From Corynebacterium testudinoris (GTDB lineage: Bacteria > Actinomycetota > Actinomycetes > Mycobacteriales > Mycobacteriaceae), in NCBI RefSeq assembly GCF_001021045.1, contig NZ_CP011545.1:62001-126000 (forward strand): a DNA stretch of 64,000 nt. Reading direction: 5' to 3'. A program made the translations under genes and the position numbers. The notes below the pieces were generated by a model. The model was not told the origin of the DNA. It was given only the letters and a program-made list of their open reading frames with translations, and ran no database searches. Within the stretch, counting starts at the first letter, position 1. Each line of letters begins with the position of its first letter. Shown piece after piece: positions 40,966 to 48,948 of this stretch.

Positions 40966-42533
40966 TTCCGATCACCCCGCAACATCTGCTCCAGCTCATC
41001 CAGACCTGTAGCGATCTCGACGTCGAGGGCGCGGATCTCAGCGAGGATCTCCAGGGGGTCGCGGGTGTCGGCGGCCTCGAAGACAATCTCCTTGTAACGG
41101 TTCATGGAGAGGTCGTAGTCGGCGTCGCGGATCTCGTCGACAGGTACGGCGAAAGACTGCTCGGTACGGGTACGGTCGCGTTCGGTACCGGTCCGCTGCG
41201 CCCACCTGTTGAGCACGTCAGGGAGGTTGTTGTTTTCATGCTGCTTGGGGGTGAGGGTCGTGGGGTCGAGAACTTCGTCGACAAGTTCGGGGTCGGGTTC
41301 CTTTTCGAGGGGGACCGGGCCGAGCAGGTGAGGTGCCAGGAGTGGGGTGCGCTTGTCATCGAGGGAGTAGCCGTCGGCGCGGACCTCGTAGAACCACACA
41401 TCTTCCGTGCCGCCGCTGTTCGTTTTAGTGAAGCACAAGATCGCGGTTGATACCCCGGAGTAGGGCTTGAAGGTGCCGGAGGGGAGTTTGATGATCGCGT
41501 CCAGGCGGTGGTCGTCGATAAGTTGCTTACGCAGCGCTTTGTGCGCGTGGGTGGAATTACTGAACAACACGCCCTCGGGGACGATGACCGCGGCGCGGCC
41601 GCCGGGGCGCAGCAGCTGGAGGAAACGCTGCACGAACAACAATTCCGTCTTCTTGGAAGTGAACTTTTCCGACAACGCCGGATCGAGGGCCTTGGCATCG
41701 ATGGAACCGGCGAACGGTGGGTTTGCCAGCACGATGTCGTAATTTTCGTCGTGGCCAGCCGGAAGCTGCTGCAGCGAATCCTGGTACGAGATCTGCGGAT
41801 CAGTGACACCGTGCATGAACATGTTCATCGCGGCGATTCGGATCATCGTGGCATCGAAATCAAAACCCGTCAGAGCCTCGATGGGGAAGAACTCGCGGGT
41901 GCGGGGATCGAGAAGCGCGTCCCTGTGATGGTCCTTCGTCCACTCGGCGGAGCCAACGAGGAAGCCAGCGGTGCCGCAGGCGGGATCAATGACCCGCTCA
42001 TGCGGGGCCGGCGCCATGAGGTTGACCATGAGATCAATGACGTGACTAACCGTGCGGAACTGGCCGTTCGTGCCGGATGCCGCCAACTTGGACAGCATGT
42101 ACTCGTAGAGATCGCCGGCCATGTCCTTGTTGGGGAACGAGAGGGCGTCGATAAGCTCCATGACGGTGAGCAACGTGCCCGGGCTGTCGATGCCGAACGT
42201 GGCGTTGCGCATGTGGCGGGCAAAGCCCGCGCTGCCGAGCCCCTCACGGAGGAACGGGAACACCTCAGTATCAATCACGAGTCGGCGCTGGGAGCCGTCC
42301 GGAATCTGCATCAGCTCCCGCCACCGCAGGTGAAGACTGTTGGTGGGGATGACATCCGCTGCATCGACGCCGAGGGTGCGTTGGAACTCCGCACTCGCCT
42401 GACGCTCATCCAGCTGCTTCAAAAACAGCAGGTAAGTGAACTGTTCAATGACAGTCATCGGATTAGAAATGCCGCCGGACCAGAACGCATCCCAGATGCG
42501 GTCAACCTGATTGCGGAGAGGACCAGTGATCAT
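40962..42533 (-). CDS. hsdM: Type I restriction-modification methyltransferase subunit HsdM
   Basis: 523 residues. N-terminal HsdM_N helical domain (WDAFWSGGISNPMTVIEQFT YLLFLKQLDE region) and N6-adenine methyltransferase domain with SAM motif DPACGTAGFLVGSAEW and catalytic NPPF in VLANPPFAGSID. First gene of the hsdM-hsdS-mrr unit; hsdS overlaps it in GTGA. TAGGCT lies 8 nt before the ATG (leaderless). All motifs intact, so the methylase should be active. Confidence 0.95.
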   Translation of the reverse strand: MITGPLRNQVDRIWDAFWSGGISNPMTVIEQFTYLLFLKQLDERQASAEFQRTLGVDAADVIPTNSLHLRWRELMQIPDGSQRRLVIDTEVFPFLREGLGSAGFARHMRNATFGIDSPGTLLTVMELIDALSFPNKDMAGDLYEYMLSKLAASGTNGQFRTVSHVIDLMVNLMAPAPHERVIDPACGTAGFLVGSAEWTKDHHRDALLDPRTREFFPIEALTGFDFDATMIRIAAMNMFMHGVTDPQISYQDSLQQLPAGHDENYDIVLANPPFAGSIDAKALDPALSEKFTSKKTELLFVQRFLQLLRPGGRAAVIVPEGVLFSNSTHAHKALRKQLIDDHRLDAIIKLPSGTFKPYSGVSTAILCFTKTNSGGTEDVWFYEVRADGYSLDDKRTPLLAPHLLGPVPLEKEPDPELVDEVLDPTTLTPKQHENNNLPDVLNRWAQRTGTERDRTRTEQSFAVPVDEIRDADYDLSMNRYKEIVFEAADTRDPLEILAEIRALDVEIATGLDELEQMLRGDRK

Positions 42534-42614
42534 AAGAGTCGAGCCTATCGGGTGGGGGTGGGGCTTGAGGCACCTCGGGGCAGGTGACTGGCAGTGATCG
42601 GGGCCGAAACGAAA

Positions 42615-42649
42615 AATATGTCGATCTCTGGTCCGAATATCGACATATT
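42615..42649. promoter_or_regulatory. Inverted-repeat operator upstream of fic
   Basis: AATATGTCGAT (42615-42625) and ATCGACATATT (42639-42649) are a perfect 11-bp inverted repeat with a 13-bp spacer. Related TGTCGAT half-sites recur just before the ATG (CTGTCGACATG) and after the gene. The fic -10 box TAGGCT (42663-42668) is just downstream, so a repressor here would control fic, perhaps Fic itself through its C-terminal winged helix. Confidence 0.6.
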
Positions 42650-42674
42650 AGCGGGATCTGTTTAGGCTGTCGAC

Positions 42675-43772
42675 ATGAGCGACGTCCGCGTGCGGCCCCA
42701 CCCAGATCGCCCCTACAATAACCTCCCAGCTCTGCCGCCGGATAAGCCAGTGGAGACGATCTCCGTGCTCAAGGCTGTTATCCGTGCCCGTGAACAACTC
42801 GCAGCACTTGACACGGCCTGTCGACTGATTCCGAATCCCTACATCATTACCTCTACCATTCCGCTCCGTGAGGCCCAGGCCTCGACAGAGATCGAGAACA
42901 TCGTCACCACCAATGATGAGCTCTTCCGAGCTGCGTGGAATGTCGACCTGGATCCCACGCCAGCGACCAAAGAAGCCTTGCGCTATCGGGAAGCGCTCAA
43001 TGCGGGAGTAGCAAATCTCACTGATCGGCCGGTGTCACTCAAATCAGCTGAGCAGATCGGTAGCATCCTTCTGGGACGACCAGCCCTCATACGGTCCACT
43101 CCTGGCACCTACATTGGTGATCCTCGTCGAGGGACCCGCGTGTATACCCCTCCCGAGGGGAAAGAGGTCCTAGAAGGGCACTTGGCCGCCTGGGAGAGGT
43201 TCATATACTCCGAGCATGGGGTGGATCCCCTTGTGCTGATGGCCATGACTCATTACCAGTTTGAAGCGATTCACCCGTTCCATGACGGCAATGGACGTAC
43301 CGGCCGTATCCTCAACGTCTTGCTGCTCATCCAGGAAGGGCTCTTGCGTCTTCCTGTACTCTATTTGTCCGGCTTCATCGTGAGCAACAAGGATTCCTAT
43401 TATCGATTGCTCCGCGGAGTGACGGAAAACTCTGAATGGGAACAATGGATTCTGTATATGGTCCGGGGGGTGGAGGAGGCAGCACGAGAGGCCTTCGAGC
43501 TCATCGGTCGCCTGCGTGAGCTCCAAGAGGACACTGCTGCCCGAATCCGCTCCCTCGGCGGAAGCGTGCCGGCAGCTGAGATGGCAGAGCTTCTCATTAT
43601 CAACCCGTACATCCGTATCCAGGATGTTGTTGACTCTGGACTGGCCAAGCGGCAGACAGCGTCCGTCTGGCTTTCATCTCTAGTGGAGGCGGGGATGCTC
43701 GTAGAGGTCAAGATCGGGCGGCAGAAAATTTTCATCAACTCCGCCGCGCTTAATATCCTGACCAGTGCCTAA
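42675..43772 (+). CDS. Fic family protein (AMPylase-type) with C-terminal winged helix
   Basis: 365 residues. The Fic core motif is complete: HPFHDGNGRTGRILN (HPFxDGNGRxxR). An N-terminal helix carries STEIENI, matching the inhibitory (S/T)xxxE(G/N) motif of self-inhibited Fic proteins. The C-terminal ~80 residues (AEMAELLIINPYIRIQDVVD, RQTASVWLSSLVEAGML) form a DNA-binding winged helix. Likely transfers AMP to a target protein; target unknown. Leaderless: TAGGCT is 6 nt before the ATG. Inverted repeats flank the gene. Divergent from hsdM, so it may be part of the defence block. Confidence 0.9.
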   Translation: MSDVRVRPHPDRPYNNLPALPPDKPVETISVLKAVIRAREQLAALDTACRLIPNPYIITSTIPLREAQASTEIENIVTTNDELFRAAWNVDLDPTPATKEALRYREALNAGVANLTDRPVSLKSAEQIGSILLGRPALIRSTPGTYIGDPRRGTRVYTPPEGKEVLEGHLAAWERFIYSEHGVDPLVLMAMTHYQFEAIHPFHDGNGRTGRILNVLLLIQEGLLRLPVLYLSGFIVSNKDSYYRLLRGVTENSEWEQWILYMVRGVEEAAREAFELIGRLRELQEDTAARIRSLGGSVPAAEMAELLIINPYIRIQDVVDSGLAKRQTASVWLSSLVEAGMLVEVKIGRQKIFINSAALNILTSA

Positions 43773-43884
43773 ACATCAACATGTCGATCTAAGGCTCAAA
43801 AATCGACACGTTTCCTGGATGTGGTGATGCCATCGACATATCGGGGCGAACGCACGTTCCGCCCCACCCCGCCGACTGCCCCCT
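43773..43884. other. TGTCGAT half-sites downstream of fic
   Basis: The gap after fic contains ATGTCGAT (about 43783-43790), ATCGACAC (about 43802-43809) and ATCGACATAT (about 43833-43842). They resemble the halves of the operator upstream of fic, so the gene is bracketed by the same element. No gene seen here. Confidence 0.5.
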
Positions 43885-44186
43885 CTACCCCACACCAGCA
43901 GAGCTGTTGATCCGGGTGAGGCGCGAGTTGAGATTGATGGCGATCGCCTGATTTCAGGTGAACAGGTCGAGGGGGTTGCCGTAGGCGTCGAAGGGTGCCT
44001 CCAACAGCTCCTTCGTCTCCAAGTAACCGCTGTGCAACAGGGCGTCCAAGTTCGTATGCATGAACCCGATCTGGTTGGCCGTCAGCGTGGAACCCTGAAG
44101 CAGGTCAGAGAACTTGGCTCGCACCGCGTCCTCGTTCAGGCTGGCGAGACGACGGATGAGCTCCGGGATCAATGGGCGGGCGGTGC
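43885..44186 (-). pseudogene. hsdR C-terminal fragment
   Basis: Minus-strand reading gives ALRTARPL joined to IPELIRRLASLNEDAVRA, then DLLQGSTLTANQIGF and GYLETKELLEAPFDAYGNPL, closely matching the end of hsdR (34141-37683). Compared with it, about 36 residues are missing after TARPL, and a TGA interrupts the frame after DLFT; beyond it NQAIAINLNSRLTRIN continues the match to the stop at 43885. It is a diverged paralogous relic, not a copy of the adjacent gene, so another type I system once stood here. Confidence 0.88.
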
Positions 44187-44283
44187 GCAGGGCGAGGCCT
44201 CTCCTCAACAAGTGAGCTGCTGATGATTTTCGCAACGTCGGAAGGCAGGCCGAAATCGGTGGCCACGGCTTAGTGAGGCAGCA

Positions 44284-45342
44284 TCAACCCGCAGGTGTCT
44301 CCCGACGCCCTGCCTTCTCTGCGAATTCGTCGAGAAGATCGAGGATGTCGGGGGCCCGCCAAGCACGGCGATTCTTGGCCACCTGTGCGCTGAGGACGAC
44401 GCCGTCGGCCTCCAGCCGCTCCAGGGCCTTGCGCGTGTTGGCAGGGGTGACGGATAGCTCGGCGGCGAGGCGCGGGGCGTCGACAAGCGGTTGTCGCATG
44501 AGTACGTCGAGGATGCGCCAGTCAGTAGCATCGCGCTGGGCTGTGACCTGGTCCTCCCAGGTGGAGCGGACGTCGGTGATCTCCTTGCCTAGCCAGGTGC
44601 CCAGTTCCGTGGCGCGGAATGCTGCTTCAGCGACCAACTGCACCATCGGCGCGATATCACCTGCGCTGTAGCTGGTCAGCGCGGCGAAATAGGAGTCCGG
44701 GCTGCGGAGAATGCCAGCCGACCAGGGGAGCGTGCCGTTGACAGTAAGACCGCGATGACGCAGCAGTGTGTGGATGAGGGCGCGGCCGGTGCGACCGTTG
44801 CCGTCGACGAAAGGGTGGATCGTTTCGAACTGGGCGTGGGCAATCGCGGCGTGGGCGAGGGCGGGCACGTTTGAAAGCTGCATCCACACGTCGAGGTCGG
44901 CCATGAGTGAGGGGAGGTGGCGGTGGTGCGGGGCGGTGTACATCGAATCGACAGGGTGTAGGTCGCTGCCCCCGATCCACACGGGTTCCTCGCGGTAGTG
45001 TCCCGCAATCTGTGGTTGGCTGTCGCGGAGAAGTAGGCGGTGCATGTCCAGGATTCGCCGCTCGTCGGGGAGGCTGTCACTGGAGATCGCCGCGTTCATC
45101 TGGGCGGTGGCGGCGACGACGAGTGCTGCGTTGCCGGTTCCGCCCACACCAAGCAGTTCTGCCTCCAAGATGCGGCGAGCGGAGGATGTCAGTTGCTCGA
45201 TGCGGGAGGACGCAACCGATTCGCCTCGTAGCAATAAGGGGGTGAAGGGAAGCACGGTTGCTGCTTGGGTGGCGTCGAAACGAGTGATGGCGATGGTGGC
45301 CTGATCGATCTTCGCAAGGAGCTCTGTGCTGAGGGAGGGCAC
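44284..45342 (-). CDS. Second Fic family protein, N-terminus probably disrupted
   Basis: 352 residues from the first available start (GTG 45342). Fic motif HPFVDGNGRTGRALI is complete; an N-terminal helix has SSRIEQ, close to but not matching the inhibitory motif (Gln in place of Gly/Asn). A C-terminal winged helix (DVLMRQPLVDAPRLAAEL, SVTPANTRKALERLEADG) is present. Coding-like sequence of the Fic N-terminal type (VALSARARAKQPSTYPSALV) extends about 45 codons upstream without a start codon; an ATG at 45471-45469 would be in frame if a run of four C near 45464 had five. So the gene may be frameshifted at its start. Confidence 0.8.
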   Translation of the reverse strand: MPSLSTELLAKIDQATIAITRFDATQAATVLPFTPLLLRGESVASSRIEQLTSSARRILEAELLGVGGTGNAALVVAATAQMNAAISSDSLPDERRILDMHRLLLRDSQPQIAGHYREEPVWIGGSDLHPVDSMYTAPHHRHLPSLMADLDVWMQLSNVPALAHAAIAHAQFETIHPFVDGNGRTGRALIHTLLRHRGLTVNGTLPWSAGILRSPDSYFAALTSYSAGDIAPMVQLVAEAAFRATELGTWLGKEITDVRSTWEDQVTAQRDATDWRILDVLMRQPLVDAPRLAAELSVTPANTRKALERLEADGVVLSAQVAKNRRAWRAPDILDLLDEFAEKAGRRETPAG

Positions 45343-45471
45343 GGCCTCGCCGATATGGGGGACGAGCGCGGAAGGGTAGGTTGACGGCTGTTTTGCACGG
45401 GCGCGTGCGGAAAGCGCGACACGAAAGGACCAGGGGAGAGTCTCGGAGGAAAAGTGGGGCAGGGGCTCATG

Positions 45472-45730
45472 AGGTTACGATCGTGCCTTATCCATTCCTC
45501 ATGGTGCGAATGGCGAATGGATCAGTAGTTAAACAATCTCGGTGGGTCACTTAAAGTATGGTTCCACGGCGCTACCAATCTCATTGTTGGGCGCTGCGGG
45601 GAAGGCATGAATCTCTCTTGCATCCTTGGCCCCGCGGGTTTCTTCCGGAAGGGTGTTCGTACGCGTCACGGCCTAGTTACCCACTGCGGTTCGCGATCCC
45701 ACTGTCATTCATTCTCGGTATGCCTCGAAA
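45472..45730. other. Gene-free stretch before the repeat array
   Basis: I see no supportable gene between the Fic-like gene and the repeat array. Open frames on the plus strand across 45558-46220 run through the repeats and show no RBS or family match. Confidence 0.5.
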
Positions 45731-46120
45731 GTGCGCAGCTGCGCACAAAAAACCTAGCCTGACCTGCACTGCAGTGTTGGGGATGGGATCCGATAGTCGT
45801 CCGAGAAGGAAGGATTTAACAGTCACACTGTTAAGACCTCGCGCTGATTTTGCCAGTCTTTGTCAGTGTGGCAGTCAACGTGCCCTGGCCGCACCCAGGT
45901 GGTCACGCCGCTCACTGTGCGCAGCTGCGCACAAAAAACCTAGCCTGACCTGCGCTGTAGTCTTGGCGCATGGCCATCCCAAAGATGGCGTGCGACGTAA
46001 GGGTCCCGCCGTCACACTGTTAAAAGCTCGCGCCGATTTTGCCGGACTTTGTCAGTGTGACGGCCAACGTGCCCCGGCCGCACCTAGGCCATCACGCCGC
46101 CACTGCGCGCAGCTGCGCAC
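45731..46120. repeat. Tandem array of ~187-bp units headed by a 16-bp palindrome
   Basis: GTGCGCAGCTGCGCAC lies at 45731-45746 and 45917-45932, with a one-base variant at 46105-46120. Each is followed by an A-run; the first two continue CACAAAAAACCTAGCCTGACC. Both complete units then share GTCACACTGTTAA, GATTTTGCC, CTTTGTCAGTGTG, CAACGTGCCC and GGCCGCACC in the same order; CACACTG and CAGTGTG form an internal hairpin. Spacing of the palindromes is 186 and 188 bp. No coding role is likely. Confidence 0.88.
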
Positions 46121-46214
46121 AAAAATGCCCTCTGATCAGCAATTACGTAAAAGCAGTACGCGCAACCTCGCTCGAAGCGACTCCTACTCCCCAATGAGTC
46201 CCCTGCCCGAGGAA

Positions 46215-46334
46215 GTGTGATTTCACCCCGTCAAAGGGAGTCCTTTCAACTGCCCCGAAGCGCAAAAACCTAGCCCCTTCGACAGCGTGATTTCACACCA
46301 GGCCAAAGCCAGTCCAAGGCCAGGCCAAAGCCAG
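46215..46334. repeat. Intergenic inverted-repeat element, copy 2, plus a 15-bp direct repeat
   Basis: GTGTGATTTCACCCCGTC (46215-46232) is the same left arm as the element at 31835; the right side (46279-46298) ends GTGATTTCACAC. The inner GCGCAAAAACCTAGCC is shared with the nearby tandem array. Directly after it CCAGGCCAAAGCCAG occurs twice (46298-46312 and 46320-46334). Confidence 0.75.
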
Positions 46335-46346
46335 ACCACACCCAGA

Positions 46347-47426
46347 CTAAACCCCAGGAAACGGGTGCTCCCGGTAGCGCTCCAGTAGTTCGTATCCGTC
46401 GGCGCCGTAGATGGTGGGGACGGAGCTGGTGTGGGCGGTGACGGCGTCGTCGAAGGGGGCGGCGGTGCCGTGGGAGAGGACGTGTTCGCTGGGGGTGAGT
46501 TGGCGGATGGCTACACCGGCGATGCGGTCGGGGTGTTCGAAGACGGCGTTGCCGTAGATGAGGGGGTCGTGTTGGCCGTCATCGCCGACGAGGATCCATT
46601 GGATGTGGGGGTATTCGATGATGAGGTTTCGTAGTTGGACTTTTTTGTGTTCTTGGCCGGAGCGGAAGAGTCCGGTGGGGGTGGGTCCCCAGTCGGTGAG
46701 GAGCATGGGGCCGACGGGGAGGCCGTGTTTGATGAGGAAGGATTCGAGGGTGCCGTAGGTGTTCCAGGCGCCGGTGGAGAGGTAGAAGACGGGGGCGTCG
46801 GGGTGGTTGGCTAGGAGTTCGTGGTAGAACGCGGCCATGCCGGGGACGGCTTTGCGGGTGTTGGTGTGTCGGACCCAGGAGTTCCAGGCGGCGAGGAGGG
46901 CGCGAGGGAGCCAGGTGACCATGACGGTGTCGTCGATGTCGGACACTAGGCCGATCCGTGCCCCGGGCGCCACGATGAGCACTCGGGCTTGGACGGGTTT
47001 CGCTCCTTCGGCGTCGATGGTGACGGTGTGCCAGCCGGGTTCGAGGCCGTGGTCTTGGATGAGGACGTCGATGTAGCCGTTGTCGTTGGTGCGGGAGTGA
47101 ACCTCAATGGAACCGATGCGGACGGTGACGGGTTGGTAGCCGACTTGAATCGTAAAAAACTGCCTCCAGCCGCGCCCGGCTTCCTCGCGGAGATCTTTGA
47201 GGTTGCGGGGCGGGCGGTGGGCAGTTGGAGGGAGGGCGGGCTCGTCGACTTCGACGGTTGCGTCCGGGTTTTGCATGAGCACTCGTCCGAGGACGTGGAC
47301 GCGGGTGGGGGAGCCGTAGCCGGCGAAGTCGGTGATGGTGGGGCGCCAACCGGCTTTCGTCGATTGGCGTGTTCCTACCCGGTTGATCGTTCGTTCTACC
47401 TTGCGAGCAATGTCAGCCAGTCCCAT
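46347..47426 (-). CDS. App1-like (DUF2183) phosphatase-domain protein
   Basis: 359 residues. The C-terminal DUF2183/App1 domain carries the HAD-like motif LVSDIDDTVMVT (DxDDT), followed by FYLSTGAWNTYGTLESF, KKVQLRNLIIEYP and ILVGDDGQHDPLIY (acidic motif). The N-terminal ~170 residues form a beta-rich region. Yeast App1 is a phosphatidate phosphatase; the bacterial substrate is unknown. TAGTCT lies 7 nt before the ATG (leaderless). No signal peptide. Confidence 0.85.
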   Translation of the reverse strand: MGLADIARKVERTINRVGTRQSTKAGWRPTITDFAGYGSPTRVHVLGRVLMQNPDATVEVDEPALPPTAHRPPRNLKDLREEAGRGWRQFFTIQVGYQPVTVRIGSIEVHSRTNDNGYIDVLIQDHGLEPGWHTVTIDAEGAKPVQARVLIVAPGARIGLVSDIDDTVMVTWLPRALLAAWNSWVRHTNTRKAVPGMAAFYHELLANHPDAPVFYLSTGAWNTYGTLESFLIKHGLPVGPMLLTDWGPTPTGLFRSGQEHKKVQLRNLIIEYPHIQWILVGDDGQHDPLIYGNAVFEHPDRIAGVAIRQLTPSEHVLSHGTAAPFDDAVTAHTSSVPTIYGADGYELLERYREHPFPGV

Positions 47427-47450
47427 TTTCCCAAGACTAGCTGAGTGTTC

Positions 47451-48809
47451 TTAGGAGCGGACGGCGGCTTCCTCGGACTCGGCGTCGAGGGGTGCGAGGG
47501 CGCCTTCTTCCCCGGCGTCCCAGGTTTCTTCGTCGAGGATGCCAGCTCGCTTGGCCACGACTGCGGCAACGAGGGCCTGGCCCGTGACGTTGACGGCGGT
47601 GCGGCCCATGTCGATGATCGGCTCGGTGGCCAGGAGCAGGCCGACGCCGGCTAGCGGCAGGCCGAGGGTGGAGAGCACGAGGGTGAGCATGACGGTTGCG
47701 CCGGTGGTGCCGGCGGTGGCGGCGGAGCCGAGGACGGAGACGATGATGATGAGCAGGTATTCGGTGATGCCCATGTCGATGCCGTAGAACTGGGCGACGA
47801 AGATCGCGGCGACGGCCGGGTAGACGGCGGCGCAGCCGTCCATCTTCGAGGTGGCGCCCAGTGGGATGGCGAAGGAGGCGTATTCGCGGGGTACGCCCAT
47901 GCGCTCTTCGACGATGCGCTGGTTGACTGGCATGACGCCCATGGAGGAGCGGGTGACAAAGCCGAGTGAGGTCACGGGCCAGACGCGGCGGAAGAAGCCG
48001 AGGACGGGGATGCCGTTGAGCTTGAGCACGATGGGGTAGATGACGCCGATGACGATTGCTAGGCCAACGTAGATCGCGAGGACGAATGTGCCCAGGGAGC
48101 CCAGTGCTTCCCAGCCGTAGGTGGAGACGGCCTTGCCGATGAGGGCGGCGGTGCCGATCGGGGCGAGGCGGATGATCCACCAGAGGATGATCTGCACGAC
48201 CTTGAGGAAGGACTCGGTGAAGCCGAGGAAGGGCTCGGCGGCTTTGCCGGCCTTGACTGCGGCGATGCCGATGGCCAGGGAGATGACGAGGAGTTGCAGC
48301 ACGTTGAAGTTGAGTGCGACGCCGCTGGCGTTGGCCGAGGCGCCCAGGCCGAGGATGTTGGAGGGCACGACGGAGTTGATGAAGCCGAGCCAGGAGCCCT
48401 GGGTGGTGGGCTCGGCGGCGGCGGAGGCGTCGACTCCGGTGTTGGAGCCGGGCTGCATGATGAGGCCGACGCCGATGCCGGTGAGCACGGAGAAGAATGC
48501 CGTGATGGCGAACCACACGAGGGTGGATACGGCGAGCTTGGCGGCGTTGGCGACCTTGCGCAGGTTGGCCACGGAGGTGACCACGGCTGCGAAGATGAGC
48601 GGCGGGATCATCAGCTTGAGCAGTTGGACGTAGGTGTTGCCGCCCCAGGTGAGGATGTCGGAGAGCCAACCGTGCTCGCCGTCGGGCAGTCCGGCGTCCA
48701 TGGAGCGGGCTACCAGGCCGAGGATGAGGCCGATAATCAGGCCGGCGATGACCTGGGCGCCGAAACCGGTGGACCAGGCCGGTAGTCGACGGGTGGTGCT
48801 GGTGGACAT
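47451..48809 (-). CDS. Dicarboxylate/amino acid:cation symporter (DAACS family)
   Basis: 452-residue transporter of the glutamate/dicarboxylate symporter family, about eight membrane helices and two re-entrant loops. Hallmarks: MIPPLIFAAVVTSVANLR, the Ser-rich hairpin TRSSMGVMPVNQRIV, PLGATSKMDGCAAVYPA and the late motif MGRTAVNVTGQALVAAV (NMDGT-like sites carry Met-Asp-Gly). Substrate probably C4-dicarboxylates or acidic amino acids. RBS AAGGAG is 7 nt before the ATG. A TGGTCTGACCT site upstream suggests control by LldR. Confidence 0.9.
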   Translation of the reverse strand: MSTSTTRRLPAWSTGFGAQVIAGLIIGLILGLVARSMDAGLPDGEHGWLSDILTWGGNTYVQLLKLMIPPLIFAAVVTSVANLRKVANAAKLAVSTLVWFAITAFFSVLTGIGVGLIMQPGSNTGVDASAAAEPTTQGSWLGFINSVVPSNILGLGASANASGVALNFNVLQLLVISLAIGIAAVKAGKAAEPFLGFTESFLKVVQIILWWIIRLAPIGTAALIGKAVSTYGWEALGSLGTFVLAIYVGLAIVIGVIYPIVLKLNGIPVLGFFRRVWPVTSLGFVTRSSMGVMPVNQRIVEERMGVPREYASFAIPLGATSKMDGCAAVYPAVAAIFVAQFYGIDMGITEYLLIIIVSVLGSAATAGTTGATVMLTLVLSTLGLPLAGVGLLLATEPIIDMGRTAVNVTGQALVAAVVAKRAGILDEETWDAGEEGALAPLDAESEEAAVRS

Positions 48810-48856
48810 TCGTGCTCCTTATGGAAAGTTTTCGGGTAATAGGCATTATCTGCCCG

Positions 48857-48867
48857 TGGTCTGACCT
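48857..48867. promoter_or_regulatory. LldR-like operator upstream of the dicarboxylate symporter
   Basis: TGGTCTGACCT differs by one base from the perfect site TGGTCTGACCA at 28834-28844 in the lldP-lutA region. It lies 48 bp before the symporter start, in a position suitable for repression. Confidence 0.5.
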
Positions 48868-48948
48868 TTGTCAAGACTGGATAGTCTGGCATAAAAATAC
48901 CAATCTGTCTACTACGGGCGAGGGTGAGCCTCGATACACTCAGAAAGC

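Noticed and set aside
45731..46120. CRISPR array
   Set aside because: Only two to three units of ~187 bp, with spacers that are themselves similar; no cas genes nearby.
45558..46220. 220-codon plus-strand frame across the tandem repeats, translating to repeated AAHKKPSLTC units
   Set aside because: The protein repeats simply mirror the DNA tandem units; the palindromes and hairpins, and lack of an RBS, make coding unlikely.
47437..48846. 469-codon minus-strand frame overlapping the symporter in another frame
   Set aside because: Almost all Arg/His/Pro/Gly; alternate-frame shadow of the symporter gene.
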